Positions 1 through 7,268 of a DNA stretch of 45,473 bases are shown in pieces. Position 1 is the first letter of the stretch; each line of letters starts with the position of its first letter. Both the position numbers and the translations under genes were made by a program. Location of the stretch: positions 1-45,473 of IMG/VR virus record IMGVR_UViG_3300045125_000043. One strand, written 5' to 3'. The stretch is from a virus. The notes beneath the pieces were generated by a model. That model had not been told where the DNA came from. It worked only from the letters and a program-made list of their open reading frames with translations, and did not search any database.

Positions 1-51
1 GACATTGTACTTCGTTCAGTTACTCGTTTGGGTGTTTAACCGTTTTCGCAT

Positions 52-456
52 TTATCGTGAAACGCTTTCGCGTTTTTCGTGCGCCACTAATTCGTCATAA
101 TCTTCATCATTGACAATGGCATCAAGTTTATCAAGAAAGTCCCTTCTGTTTTCCAGAATCAATATAATTTACTGTATCCAGGCTTCATTTTCATCAATGC
201 CTCTCTTTAGCTTCCAACTCATACACTTTTTATAGTCTGGATGAATCAAACGATATGCCCGTTGGTTCTTATAATCACAGACTGTTGCTTCATACACAGT
301 TTGATCAACTGTATCAAACACAACAAGAGCATGATACTCTTTGAGTTCAACTACAATCTAAAATGCGGGCATTTTTTCCATAACAGTCCCATCAAACTTT
401 GAACCATCAGTGATCTTGTATTGAGTGGCTTCAAGGAACTTTTCAAGTGTGATCAT
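52..456 (-). CDS. Conserved T4-like phage protein of unknown function (interrupted)
   Basis: The frame opens MITLEKFLEATQYKITDGS and continues with YKNQRAYRLIHPDYKK and DKLDAIVNDEDYDE, all in one frame. Two in-frame stops (TAG after MPAF, TAA after AWIQ) break it. From memory this opening resembles a small conserved protein of marine T4-like phages with no known function. The stops look like base-call errors because coding signal continues unchanged after each. The protein is about 134 residues, acidic, with no membrane segment. The C-terminus may also be shifted, since the last residues (AHEKRESVSR) are unlike the rest. Confidence 0.6.
60..75 (-). other. Short perfect hairpin with GAAA tetraloop
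   Basis: Six-base arms AAACGC and GCGTTT enclose GAAA on the minus strand, at the 3' end of the preceding coding frame. There is no T-run after it, so a terminator role is not shown. It may stabilise the mRNA end or be chance. Confidence 0.35.
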
Positions 457-477
457 AACTACGCTGTCCTCTTTGTT

Positions 478-1146
478 TTATATGTCTAGATTTTCTGCTT
501 CGGCAGGATGATCGTCAACAAATCCCCAAGTTGTAAGCTTACGGGCAAGCCGAATAAACTTTAAATTTAACCAGTTTCTAATGAAACTCATGTCCATAAT
601 CCCCGAATAGTATTTTCAGCTTAACCGATACCCGTTCTGCTTTCTGTTATGATAGTCTTTCCATTCGTTGCTGTCATATCCTTTTTTATAAGGGGTTGTT
701 CTGGGTCTTCATTATAACGAGCAGTCATTTCATCTTGTTCAAACCCAAATCATTTCATCAAGTATATAATCCCAACTTAAATGATTGTCGTCTGGAACAC
801 CCATATCAACATCTTCCTGTGAAAGGACAGGAACGTAACAGACCAGTTCTAATGGGACATCTTCATCATCAACAAATGGAGCACCATGCTTTTGATCTGA
901 GTTTGTCAGCATTGGAGCAGCAACCATAGACGAGGTGCTATGTACTCCATGTGTCATATGAATGAATCTCAATTTTGATCTTACGACTTCTTTTGAATTC
1001 TACCCATTCACCAAAATCCAGAAGACGAGTATCAACAAACCCAATCACCAATCTTATCACAACGATCTTTGCTCACCTACCTTTTGTAGTGAGTCAACAG
1101 CGATCTGGTACCCGGACCCTGAATTTTATGGCCAATACTCTTTCAT
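478..1146 (-). CDS. Conserved T4-like phage protein with a DTWS motif (multiple frameshifts)
   Basis: Joined fragments read GEWVEFKRSRKIKIEIHSY, then DTWS, then KHGAPFVDDEDVP, then LSWDYILDEMIW followed by FEQDEMTARYNEDPE, and finally NGYRL with KYYS after one stop. From memory the order DTWS, KHG.P.VDDEDVP, RWDWVLDEMI.AFE and GKYY matches a conserved but uncharacterised protein of T4-like cyanophages. At least three indels and one stop (probably GGA read as TGA before KYYS) are needed to rebuild it. The start at 1146 follows an AAGGA ribosome binding site and a consensus promoter. The last 39 codons from ATG at 597 read cleanly and could instead be a separate small gene. The region upstream of about 1000 may hold another short gene. 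Confidence 0.55.
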
Positions 1147-1174
1147 AACACTCATTCCTTCATTCTATACAAGT

Positions 1175-1203
1175 ATTATAGCATATGATTTGTGGCTTGT
1201 CAA
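1175..1203 (-). promoter_or_regulatory. Sigma-70-type early promoter
   Basis: TTGACA (1198-1203) and TATAAT (1175-1180) on the minus strand are separated by exactly 17 bases, a perfect host housekeeping promoter. It lies about 30 bases upstream of the ATG at 1146. Confidence 0.9.
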
Positions 1204-1219
1204 GTGGGGTGAGTTGTGG

Positions 1220-1436
1220 CTACTTTGCTTCCCAGAGTTTGCCATCAGGACCACAGTCATACTTGGGCAAGTCTCGCCTCTGTTGCCAATGTGTCTTGAT
1301 TGTATGTACTTCACCTGTAGACAGGATCAATTTTCGTTTCCTGTGATGCTCAGCAATACCAACGATCACCTTCATATCAGCGATATCCATAATCATCCCG
1401 AACCCGAATGCTTGCAATCTTCACAAACCTTGTCAT
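1220..1436 (-). CDS. Small hypothetical protein
   Basis: The start ATG at 1436 (MTRFVKIASIRVRDDYGY) has a clear AGGAAAA ribosome binding site. The frame then shifts once, around 1385-1395, into the frame ending RRDLPKYDCGPDGKLWEAK. The result is about 72 residues, basic, with no recognised motif. It follows a promoter-like sequence and sits among short early-type genes. Confidence 0.5.
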
Positions 1437-1536
1437 GAATTTTCCTTTTTTAAATTTTTGGATCGGGGAAGTTAGTTCAGACCAACATAGAGAACCAAAA
1501 TCTCTTGTCCTATAGTTAGACAAATTCCCGAACAAT

Positions 1537-1571
1537 ATTATAAGTACTATACAGTTTAGTATGGTTGTCAA
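1537..1571 (-). promoter_or_regulatory. Promoter-like sequence with abnormal spacing
   Basis: TTGACA (1566-1571) and TATAAT (1537-1542) are both perfect but 23 bases apart. A TATAGT lies 14 bases from the TTGACA. Given the indel rate in this window, the true spacing may be normal. Confidence 0.4.
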
Positions 1572-1600
1572 TTGAGGGTGAGTTGTAGGTAAAACAGTGT

Positions 1601-1969
1601 TTATTTATTTCTGTGGATCAAACCAGCAATTCTGCCGGGTGTCACATTCAGGTCTTTGGCAATTTGCCTATGAGGAATGACCTTGGGCTTTTCTAGCCGC
1701 CAAATATCATCAATCATAGATTGACTTGCTAGTTTCACTAATTTTTGGTTTATTTCTGGCAGCATAATCTGGGTGATCTTTATATTTGTTTCAATGTATG
1801 AACAGTCTTTTTCACGCTCCTTCTTTCTTGACCCCGAAAAATGGGCATCACCAGCACCAATATGTCTGCTTTCCTTGATCTTATCAATTCCACCAGCCTT
1901 TTTTATCGCGGTCTCATAACCATGATCATAAGTACCGATGTTCTCTCTGTGGAACCTGTAAAGGACCAT
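1601..1969 (-). CDS. Hypothetical protein with C-terminal helix-turn-helix-like segment
   Basis: An uninterrupted 122-codon frame. The N-terminal half is basic and rich in K, R and E. The C-terminal segment IAKDLNVTPGRIAGLIHR has the spacing of a helix-turn-helix, as in small DNA-binding or terminase-small-subunit-like proteins. I do not recognise the family. It may regulate phage or host genes, but that is inference. Confidence 0.5.
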   Translation of the reverse strand: MVLYRFHRENIGTYDHGYETAIKKAGGIDKIKESRHIGAGDAHFSGSRKKEREKDCSYIETNIKITQIMLPEINQKLVKLASQSMIDDIWRLEKPKVIPHRQIAKDLNVTPGRIAGLIHRNK

Positions 1970-1990
1970 GAATCAATCTTCTAACAGATT

Positions 1991-2239
1991 TTAGATCAGT
2001 GTCATATCACCATGGATAATGGAAAATGCGGATGCAGTATCTGTGATCTTGCGATATGCATGTTGAACAGGCTTTGTGGAACTGTCACGCCAGCCTTCAG
2101 CAATATCATATGCTTTTGTTATTGGGTGCCCGAGTGCCCATCGCATGGATAAGTCTTACTGTTCCGGGGTTTTCATTATTCAGTCTCTCATGGAAGAGAT
2201 TGCAGTTGCTTCAGTGATAAACTCCTGAAAGGATTTCAT
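1991..2239 (-). CDS. Small conserved-type phage protein beginning MKSFQEF (two in-frame stops)
   Basis: One reading frame runs from MKSFQEFITEATAISS to SAFSIIHGDMTLI, broken only by a TGA and a TAA near codons 20 and 28. Starts of the type MK(S/T)FQ.F are common among T4-like phage proteins. The part KAYDIAEGWRDSSTKP and what follows is coherent coding sequence. About 82 residues, function unknown. A T4-type late promoter lies directly upstream. Confidence 0.45.
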
Positions 2240-2265
2240 TGATTATGTCCTCTACGATTTTCATA

Positions 2266-2273
2266 TATTTATA
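2266..2273 (-). promoter_or_regulatory. T4-type late promoter (TATAAATA)
   Basis: An exact TATAAATA, the T4 late consensus read by the gp55 sigma-like factor, lies 26 bases upstream of the ATG at 2239. No -35 element is expected for this class. Confidence 0.65.
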
Positions 2274-2294
2274 TGAATAGGACATAAAAGAAAA

Positions 2295-2361
2295 TGGCTC
2301 TCGCTGGATTCGGACGGACAAGTGATTAACAGTCACCTACTCTACCGTTGAGCTATTGAGA
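2295..2361 (-). tRNA. tRNA-Asn (GTT)
   Basis: The D arm (AGCTCAACGGTAGAG), an anticodon arm with GTT in the loop CTGTTAATC, a T loop ending CGAATCC and an encoded CCA are all visible. The gene is about eight bases too short, with the missing bases in the T stem. Only TCTC/GAGA of the acceptor stem pairs cleanly. Deletions from sequencing explain both better than a functional oddity. Confidence 0.75.
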
Positions 2362-2399
2362 CAAAACATTGGGTCTATATTGGCATTTCATTCCAAATT

Positions 2400-2525
2400 C
2401 TATGACGCAACTTCCGCTCTACTCATAAGACCCAGCAGAGTGACAACCGATATAAACATTTCTGCGGAATCAATATCTAAATCACCTACATATTTCATAA
2501 ATTCTTGATTTAGATAAGTTGTCAT
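2400..2525 (-). CDS. Small hypothetical protein between two tRNA genes
   Basis: An intact 41-codon frame starts MTTYLNQEFMKYVGDLDI and ends SRAEVAS. Its middle is hydrophobic (MFISVVTLLGLM) and could be a short membrane-associated helix. An overlapping frame from ATG near 2563 is a less convincing alternative. Function unknown. Confidence 0.4.
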   Translation of the reverse strand: MTTYLNQEFMKYVGDLDIDSAEMFISVVTLLGLMSRAEVAS

Positions 2526-2609
2526 TCAAACATACTCGTGCAGAATCAAAAATAACTTGCATTGTTCATTATTAAATCTTTGTAATATCATCCTAGTTAT
2601 CAATATAAT

Positions 2610-2684
2610 TGGAGCGGGCAGACGGATTTGAACCGACAACATCTGACTTGGGAGGACAGTGCTCTACCGTTGAGCTATACCTTG
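2610..2684 (-). tRNA. tRNA-Gly (anticodon CCC or TCC)
   Basis: A 75-base cloverleaf with a perfect D stem (GCTC/GAGC), T loop TTCAAAT and encoded CCA. The anticodon loop reads CTCCCAA, giving CCC, but the anticodon stem has a T-T mismatch, so the true anticodon could be TCC. The 3' acceptor strand TGCCCGC expects GCGGGCA, whereas the 5' strand reads CAAGGTA and mispairs at its first three positions. Read errors in the 5' strand are likely. Confidence 0.75.
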
Positions 2685-2794
2685 GAAACATCTTCTATAT
2701 TATATAGCATAATAATTTTTAAGAGTCAGTATCTTTTAGTTCATCCACAATCACATAAACTATATACGTATATATATTAAAGATCGAAACAATA

Positions 2795-3420
2795 ATGTTA
2801 TACCCAATATACAGAATAACAAATAAAATAAACAATAAGTTTTATATTGGAAAACACCAAACCAAAAATATAGATGATGATTATATGGGTTCATAGTAAG
2901 CTGATAAAAAGAGCAATAAAAAAATATGGAGCCGAAAACTTTATCAAAGAAATTTTGTTTGTTTATGATAATGAAAATGATATGAATCAAAAGAAGGAGG
3001 TTAGTACAAACTGGACCTAATAGTTATAATATATGTCTGGTGGTAAAGATTGGGTGGGGGTATATAAATGACAATAAACTAACAGACCCTAAAATAGCCA
3101 GAAAAAAGCAGATGAATCAATATTTAAAAAATATGGTGTTACTAACCCTTCAAAAATACCAACAGTAAAAGAAAGTTTCTAAAATCATGAAAGGGCAATA
3201 TGAAAAAGGACTTAGAAAAGGTAATGGTTTCGCTGGTAAAAACATAAGAAAAAAACTGTTGATAGTATGAAAAATGATCCTCGTCGGTCCAGAAAAGGTT
3301 AAAAAGTAAAAAAGTATGTTTGATAAGATATGGGTGAATAATGATGTAGAAAATAAGGTGGTCTTTAAAAATGAAATATCTTATTATGAGGAAATGGGGT
3401 ATAAGCCAGGAGACTTATAA
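2795..3420 (+). CDS. GIY-YIG homing endonuclease (frameshifted)
   Basis: On the plus strand, opposite to its neighbours. The N-terminus reads PIYRITNKINNKFYIGKHQT, the GIY-YIG core, followed by KRAIKKYGAENFIKEIL. The middle has short basic NUMOD3-like stretches such as KGNGFAGK. The C-terminus KIWVNNDVENKVVFKNE then GYKPGDL is the usual tail of Seg-type phage endonucleases. Such enzymes cleave DNA at a target in related phages and promote copying of their own gene. Several indels break the frame (after MGS, at NQKKEVS and later). It ends 6 bases inside the convergent lysin gene. Confidence 0.85.
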
Positions 3421-3965
3421 TCCCAAGAAACGATAAACGTTTCTAAAAGCAATAGCACCTGAGACAGAACGGGATTGCGTAGCAATCTTTCCGCCTGAAG
3501 CATTACCACTATGTACTAACCACCTACCATTAGATGACCGTCCAACAATTACTCCAACGTGGTGAGGCCACACTACAATGGCACCAACCCGAGGACCACC
3601 AGCATTAGTTCCTCGCTTGTAGCCCGATTACGAGCCAGTTATATTCAGGTCCACCACCATAAATATGGTTCTCATATACCATCCACAATACTTTCTCGGC
3701 TTTGCACCTGCATTAAAACGTGATGCTGTGTTAACGACGACCCTACCAACATCATTTGCCAGCATACTTGATGCTGTGAAAATATTTGTTGGTGTCTTTG
3801 CTTCTTCTTTGAAATCTTAACCTTACCGTTCTTAGATTTCACTGGAGCATTATCATCATAACCAGCACCCATAGCACCGTAAAGGGTTGTTGCTGATGCT
3901 GTGTTTACCATGCTCGCAGTACAAAAAAGCATACCTAGAGCAAGGGTTGTGATAAGTTCTTCCAT
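3415..3965 (-). CDS. Exported NlpC/P60- or CHAP-like cell-wall hydrolase (frameshifted)
   Basis: The N-terminus MEELITTLALGMLFCTASMV then NTASA looks like a cleavable signal peptide. After at least two frame changes the C-terminal half reads YCGWYMR, then GPRVGAIVVWPHHVGVIVG and WLVHSGNASGGK. A Cys followed by a His in a G-x-I-V-V-W-x-HHVG context is the pattern of NlpC/P60 and CHAP amidases that cut peptidoglycan peptides or amide bonds. About 183 residues. It could be a second lysis enzyme or an early envelope-modifying enzyme. It converges on the plus-strand endonuclease gene. Confidence 0.6.
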
Positions 3966-3992
3966 TACTTTTCTCCTTGTTTTGAGGGGGTA

Positions 3993-4566
3993 TTACATAT
4001 CAACCCCGTTGATCCTGCCACCACCAGAAGGTTTGTTTAGGTTGGCAGGTACTTCTTCGCAAACACTGTCCCATTAGGGCAACGGCATTACGAGAATTCT
4101 TTAGAAAGACCTGCTGGAATTTTCAACGGTTCCTGGCATAACCATTACCATCTTCCATCGTAAGACCGTGAATGCCTTGAGGAAGTTCTCATGGTCCAAG
4201 CCGCGGATTTGGACTGTGTTCTTGTCTACACGAGTGAACGTGGCCTGCCATGACTGTACGCTATTACCGCTATACATGTTCAGCGTCATCTGGTGACGTA
4301 TCGCCATATGGTCGCTTCAACATTCCATATATTGTTGTTTAGCATCGAGCAGAAGTTCACCATCCGCTAAATCCTGAATCAATAGGAACGATGAACCATC
4401 ATCCCATGAGGCAGGAAGCAATACAAGCTGGATTTGTTTCGTTATCGCCAGGAAAACCAAACACACGCCAGTAGCCAACACTCTTATCAAAGAAGTTATC
4501 CCAGCGAATCGTAGGTGTCACAAGAGCCAAACTCAAGGCCGTGGTCATAAGCATTTTCTTAAACAT
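3993..4566 (-). CDS. Exported hypothetical protein (frameshifted)
   Basis: The start MFKKMLMTTALSLALVTPTI is a signal peptide. The mature part contains RWDNFFDKSVGYWRVFGFPG, then SWDDGSSFLLIQDLADGELL, then NSVQSWQATFTRVDKNTVQI, and ends NLNKPSGGGRINGVDM. At least three frame changes are needed. About 190 residues, secreted or periplasmic, family not recognised. It lies in a run of exported early-type genes. Confidence 0.45.
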
Positions 4567-4606
4567 TGTCTATATCCTTCAATCAGTATCTCTAACAGGA
4601 ACAGTA

Positions 4607-4783
4607 TCACTGCTCAATCGTCAACCACAACTTTAGAAATGGGTGTGGATATGACTGAATAAACTTCTCTGCTTCTTCTTTGAGTGTACGCCACCTTCCA
4701 GAATGACGTGTCTGTTTGTGGGCATGCATAGTAAGATGGTAGACAGACTTTGTAGATTGTAACACTTGGACCATCCATAACAT
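4607..4783 (-). CDS. Small basic hypothetical protein
   Basis: An intact 58-codon frame starting MLWMVQVLQSTKSVYHLTMH and ending LKLWLTIEQ. It is basic and rich in His and Arg in the middle (HAHKQTRHSGRWRTLKEEAE). The stop lies about 40 bases before the next gene. No known domain seen. Confidence 0.5.
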   Translation of the reverse strand: MLWMVQVLQSTKSVYHLTMHAHKQTRHSGRWRTLKEEAEKFIQSYPHPFLKLWLTIEQ

Positions 4784-4793
4784 TTCACCGCTA

Positions 4794-5048
4794 TCAATTC
4801 ATTTTCTTGATCTTATCAAGCCGTTCTGTTTCTTCAATCATAAGAGCGATGGTTTTGCTAAATGTATTGTTAGTCAGAACATCAATATCCTTAATGACGA
4901 GCATTATACTGGCAGCAATCATTGCTACTCGTTCTTTATCTGACGTACCTACATCCTCAAATTTATTAGCAAACAAACTAACAATACCATCAGCAGCATC
5001 ATTGATTCGTACTGCTTTTTCTTCAATATCCATAATGTTCATCCTCAC
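4794..5048 (-). CDS. Small acidic hypothetical protein
   Basis: An intact 84-codon frame from MRMNIMDIEEKAVRINDAAD to RLDKIKKMN, mostly alpha-helical in composition with heptad-like hydrophobics, so a coiled coil or helical bundle is plausible. It is the first gene after a consensus promoter and is probably expressed early. Function unknown. Confidence 0.55.
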   Translation of the reverse strand: MRMNIMDIEEKAVRINDAADGIVSLFANKFEDVGTSDKERVAMIAASIMLVIKDIDVLTNNTFSKTIALMIEETERLDKIKKMN

Positions 5049-5067
5049 AGTTTTTCATCATATAAAC

Positions 5068-5096
5068 ATAATAGCATAGTCCTAGGTGCCTGTCAA
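5068..5096 (-). promoter_or_regulatory. Sigma-70-type early promoter
   Basis: TTGACA (5091-5096) and TATTAT (5068-5073) with a 17-base spacer, about 20 bases upstream of the ATG at 5048. It overlaps the junction with the end of the RlpA-like gene. Confidence 0.85.
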
Positions 5097-5428
5097 CTAC
5101 ATTTTTGAGATTGTAACATTTGCTAGACCGCCCATACCAATGGCCTTTGCGGCAGCCCGTGATAGGTCAATAATACGACCCTTGACGAAAGGACCACGAT
5201 CGTTGATCGTAACCACAACAGAACGACCATTGCTCTTGTTTGTCACACGAACCTTTGTACCACAAGGCAAGGTCTTGTGTGCGGCTGTCATCGCATTTGG
5301 ATTGAAACGACCTCCACAAGCAACAGCCTGTGGTTGCCAGTAATAGAAGGATGCAATCCCTGACTGTGCATATGCGGAACTGGTTGGCACAATCAGGGCC
5401 TCGCAACAACTAACAAAAACTTTTTCAT
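5097..5428 (-). CDS. rlpA: RlpA-like double-psi beta-barrel exported protein
   Basis: The signal peptide starts MKKFLLVVA at 5428 and, after one frameshift, continues PTSSAYAQ. The mature domain has [59 protein letters not shown] and [13 protein letters not shown], which is the complete RlpA/DPBB signature including the catalytic-type Asp of NDRGP. Bacterial RlpA is a septal lytic transglycosylase acting on stripped peptidoglycan. At about 110 residues this is a minimal single-domain form without a SPOR domain. In a phage it may remodel the host wall or help lysis. Confidence 0.85.
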
Positions 5429-5442
5429 AATATATTCCTTAT

Positions 5443-5613
5443 TCAACAAGTAACTTCTTTTCTGACTTCTGGATTGATATAAAGCTTTTCTGGATTCTGA
5501 GTCTTTAGATTTTCGTAAATATCCAGAGCTTCATCATAGGATGAAAACTTACTTTTCTTTACGTTTCCATCCTTACCTACTTCTTCCACAACCCATTCAA
5601 CAATAGTTTTCAT
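5443..5613 (-). CDS. Small hypothetical protein
   Basis: An intact 56-codon frame beginning MKTIVEWVVEEVGKDGNVKK and ending LYINPEVRKEVTC, immediately upstream of the RlpA-like gene. It resembles short single-domain phage proteins with a beta-beta-alpha pattern (YDEALDIYENLK). No function can be given. Confidence 0.55.
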   Translation of the reverse strand: MKTIVEWVVEEVGKDGNVKKSKFSSYDEALDIYENLKTQNPEKLYINPEVRKEVTC

Positions 5614-5629
5614 GTTTCATCTCCATAAT

Positions 5630-5934
5630 TTATCGGGGAATGCGTTCCCAATGACCCATCTCATAACCATCAGCATCATAACCATCAAAGACCAAACATC
5701 ATTCACCATATCGTCTGGCAGATTCAGCAGCAATGCCTAGACCAATAATAGCACCAGCAATGCCCAAACCAATAACAGCACCATCTGCTCTACGATATCG
5801 TCTGGGTTCGTTGTAGAAATGATTATGTGTATGATAGTGATTGTGGTAGTTGTTGTGTCTTCTATCATGAGCCTGTGTTACTGTAGGTAACGTGGCAAAC
5901 ACTGTGCAAGAGTCAAGGTTGAAATTTTCTTCAT
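5630..5934 (-). CDS. Exported His/Asn-rich glycine-zipper protein (frameshift and one stop)
   Basis: The signal peptide MKKISTLTLA is followed, after a frameshift, by FATLPTVTQA. Next comes a His/Asn-rich segment (RRHNNYHNHYHTHNHFYN), then a glycine zipper GAVIGLGIAGAIIGLGIAA that could span or dimerise in a membrane. After an in-frame TGA the same frame reads GYDADGYEMGHWERIPR. Small glycine-zipper envelope proteins are common in bacterial periplasms. The His-rich part might bind metal. About 100 residues. Confidence 0.5.
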
Positions 5935-5964
5935 GTCAGTCTCCAATAAAAATCCTATGAGTAT

Positions 5965-5993
5965 ATAGTACACCAGATGTAGGTTAGTGTCAA
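5965..5993 (-). promoter_or_regulatory. Sigma-70-type early promoter
   Basis: TTGACA (5988-5993) and TACTAT (5965-5970), 17 bases apart, about 30 bases upstream of the glycine-zipper gene start at 5934. Confidence 0.85.
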
Positions 5994-6021
5994 TAGCCTA
6001 TAAAATAGAATATCCTGGTTG

Positions 6022-6494
6022 TCATTGGGTGTAGAACACATTCTTAATTTCAAATGTATTGATACACCTGTAGCAACCTGGACTTGCGGCTTTGATAAAC
6101 CAAATATCCAATTTCTTTTTATTCTGATCATAAGAACTTTACACGACCACACTATACAGACTTGAGGTCTGCTAATTCAATCAACGCTAAAGATACTTCA
6201 AAGCATTCTTTAATGGCTGATGTTTCCGCATGTAGATAAACTGCATCGAAAAGAGTTCTTACCATACTTTGCCTGGAATGGATGCGAACTTCTTTTTTCA
6301 TTTAGTCCAAATGGGAACATATGTCATTTTATAAACAACACAAGCGGCGAAGTCTTGCGTTTACCACCAACTGGTGATACGATATCCGCAGCCATACGAG
6401 ACAAAACATTTACATAACGAGTGTCTGCCAGAATTGCAAATTATTCCCTGGCGATCTCGAGGCGGAAGTATCGCATTTTTCCATCACAAACCTT
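6022..6494 (-). CDS. Degraded coding region, probably one or two small phage genes
   Basis: Coherent protein-like segments occur in changing frames: MRYFRLEIARE, FAILADTRYVNVLSRMAADI followed by VSPVGGKRKTSPLV (6330-6480), then FDAVYLHAETSAIKECFEVS (about 6180-6245), then KLDIWFIKAASPGCYRCINT ending FYTQ at 6022. The C-terminal part has a CYRC pair. I cannot decide whether this is one protein of about 155 residues or two (a start at 6265 is possible). The frame breaks match the error pattern of the window. Confidence 0.35.
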
Positions 6495-6934
6495 TTATTT
6501 CCTTATAGGGAAATCTAGCAAGTAGTTTTCGCACATATGTGCTTCTTTTTCCCCACTGAGACGCTTTAGATAGTTACTATCGGTCAATCGGAACACTCTA
6601 CTTTTCCACTTGGACTTGCCATTGTCGAGACACTCTAAGTCTATTTCTGGCAAACTGTTCTACATGAACCATTTCATATTATATGGTTCTAAGTTGACTG
6701 TTCTTAGATATTAGGCTATTCAACACAATATGGAACTCTCTCGGATTCGCTTTCATCTAGAAACAAGGACTACAGAGATCCCCATAAATGTTCTATTCAT
6801 CTTCTTACTTTCAACGATAACAGAAACATTTTTGGCAAGTCTTTTACCCAAAGTTATTTCGCCAAAAATATTGACAGCCTCTCTAATTTGAGATTTAGTT
6901 AGGCGATCATTCTTTCAGTGATTCCTACGTACAT
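6495..6934 (-). CDS. Putative zincin-like metallopeptidase-type protein (frameshifted)
   Basis: The ATG at 6934 has a GGAGG site at good distance. After frame changes the sequence reads KSQIREAVNIFGEITLGKRL, then VIVESKKMNRTFMGI, then LRTI, a TAA codon, and YEMVHVEQFARN. Phage zincins carry (I/A)HE(M/L)VHVxQxxRN, so the codons here read as TAA TAT were probably an intact x-His, giving HEMVH. About 145 residues. Peptidase activity is inferred from this single motif. The gene is first after a consensus promoter. Confidence 0.45.
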
Positions 6935-6955
6935 TCATTCCTCCATTGTGTTGTT

Positions 6956-6984
6956 ATAATAGCACACAATGGCAACATTGTCAA
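6956..6984 (-). promoter_or_regulatory. Sigma-70-type early promoter
   Basis: TTGACA (6979-6984) and TATTAT (6956-6961) with a 17-base spacer. The ribosome binding site and ATG at 6934 follow directly. Confidence 0.9.
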
Positions 6985-7050
6985 GGAAAAATACCACAGC
7001 AAAATCAATGGGTTAGAAAAATGTTTCATTAGAGTGTATTTACATCTTGT

Positions 7051-7247
7051 TTAATCTCCACTTTTTTCAACATAAAGTTGGGATAAATCCATCAAAGCAC
7101 CACCATTTTTTCCATAAATTCACGAGACAATCCTCAGCATCATCTAAAAAGTAGAAAAAGTCAATGACCTGTTCGGTTGCTTCTTCAAAGACACAGTGAT
7201 AAAAATTTTCTTCATCATCTTGGCAGAGTATGAATAGAATACTTCAT
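7051..7247 (-). CDS. Small acidic hypothetical protein (two frameshifts)
   Basis: Starts MKYSIHTL at 7247 after an AAAGGAG site, then reads CQDDEENFYHCVFEEATEQV and IDFFYFLDDAED. After an A-run indel it reads SREFMEKNGGALMDLSQLY and ends VEKSGD. About 65 residues, strongly acidic with aromatic residues. It follows the helicase gene and is probably co-transcribed with it. Function unknown. Confidence 0.5.
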
Positions 7248-7268
7248 TTAGAGTCTCCTTTTATACTT

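Noticed and set aside
3055-3085. TATAAATG near 3064 as a late promoter
   Set aside because: It lies within the coding part of the GIY-YIG gene (GYINDN) and differs from the consensus at the last base.
4607-4640. TTGACG as a -35 box for the exported gene at 4566
   Set aside because: It lies in the intact small gene 4607-4783 and no -10 is found at the right distance.
5630-5720. TGA read as Trp (code 4 recoding)
   Set aside because: A few in-frame TGAs look like readthrough, but many genes end cleanly at TGA with overlapping starts, TGG is used for Trp, and TAA and TAG also occur in frame at similar rates.
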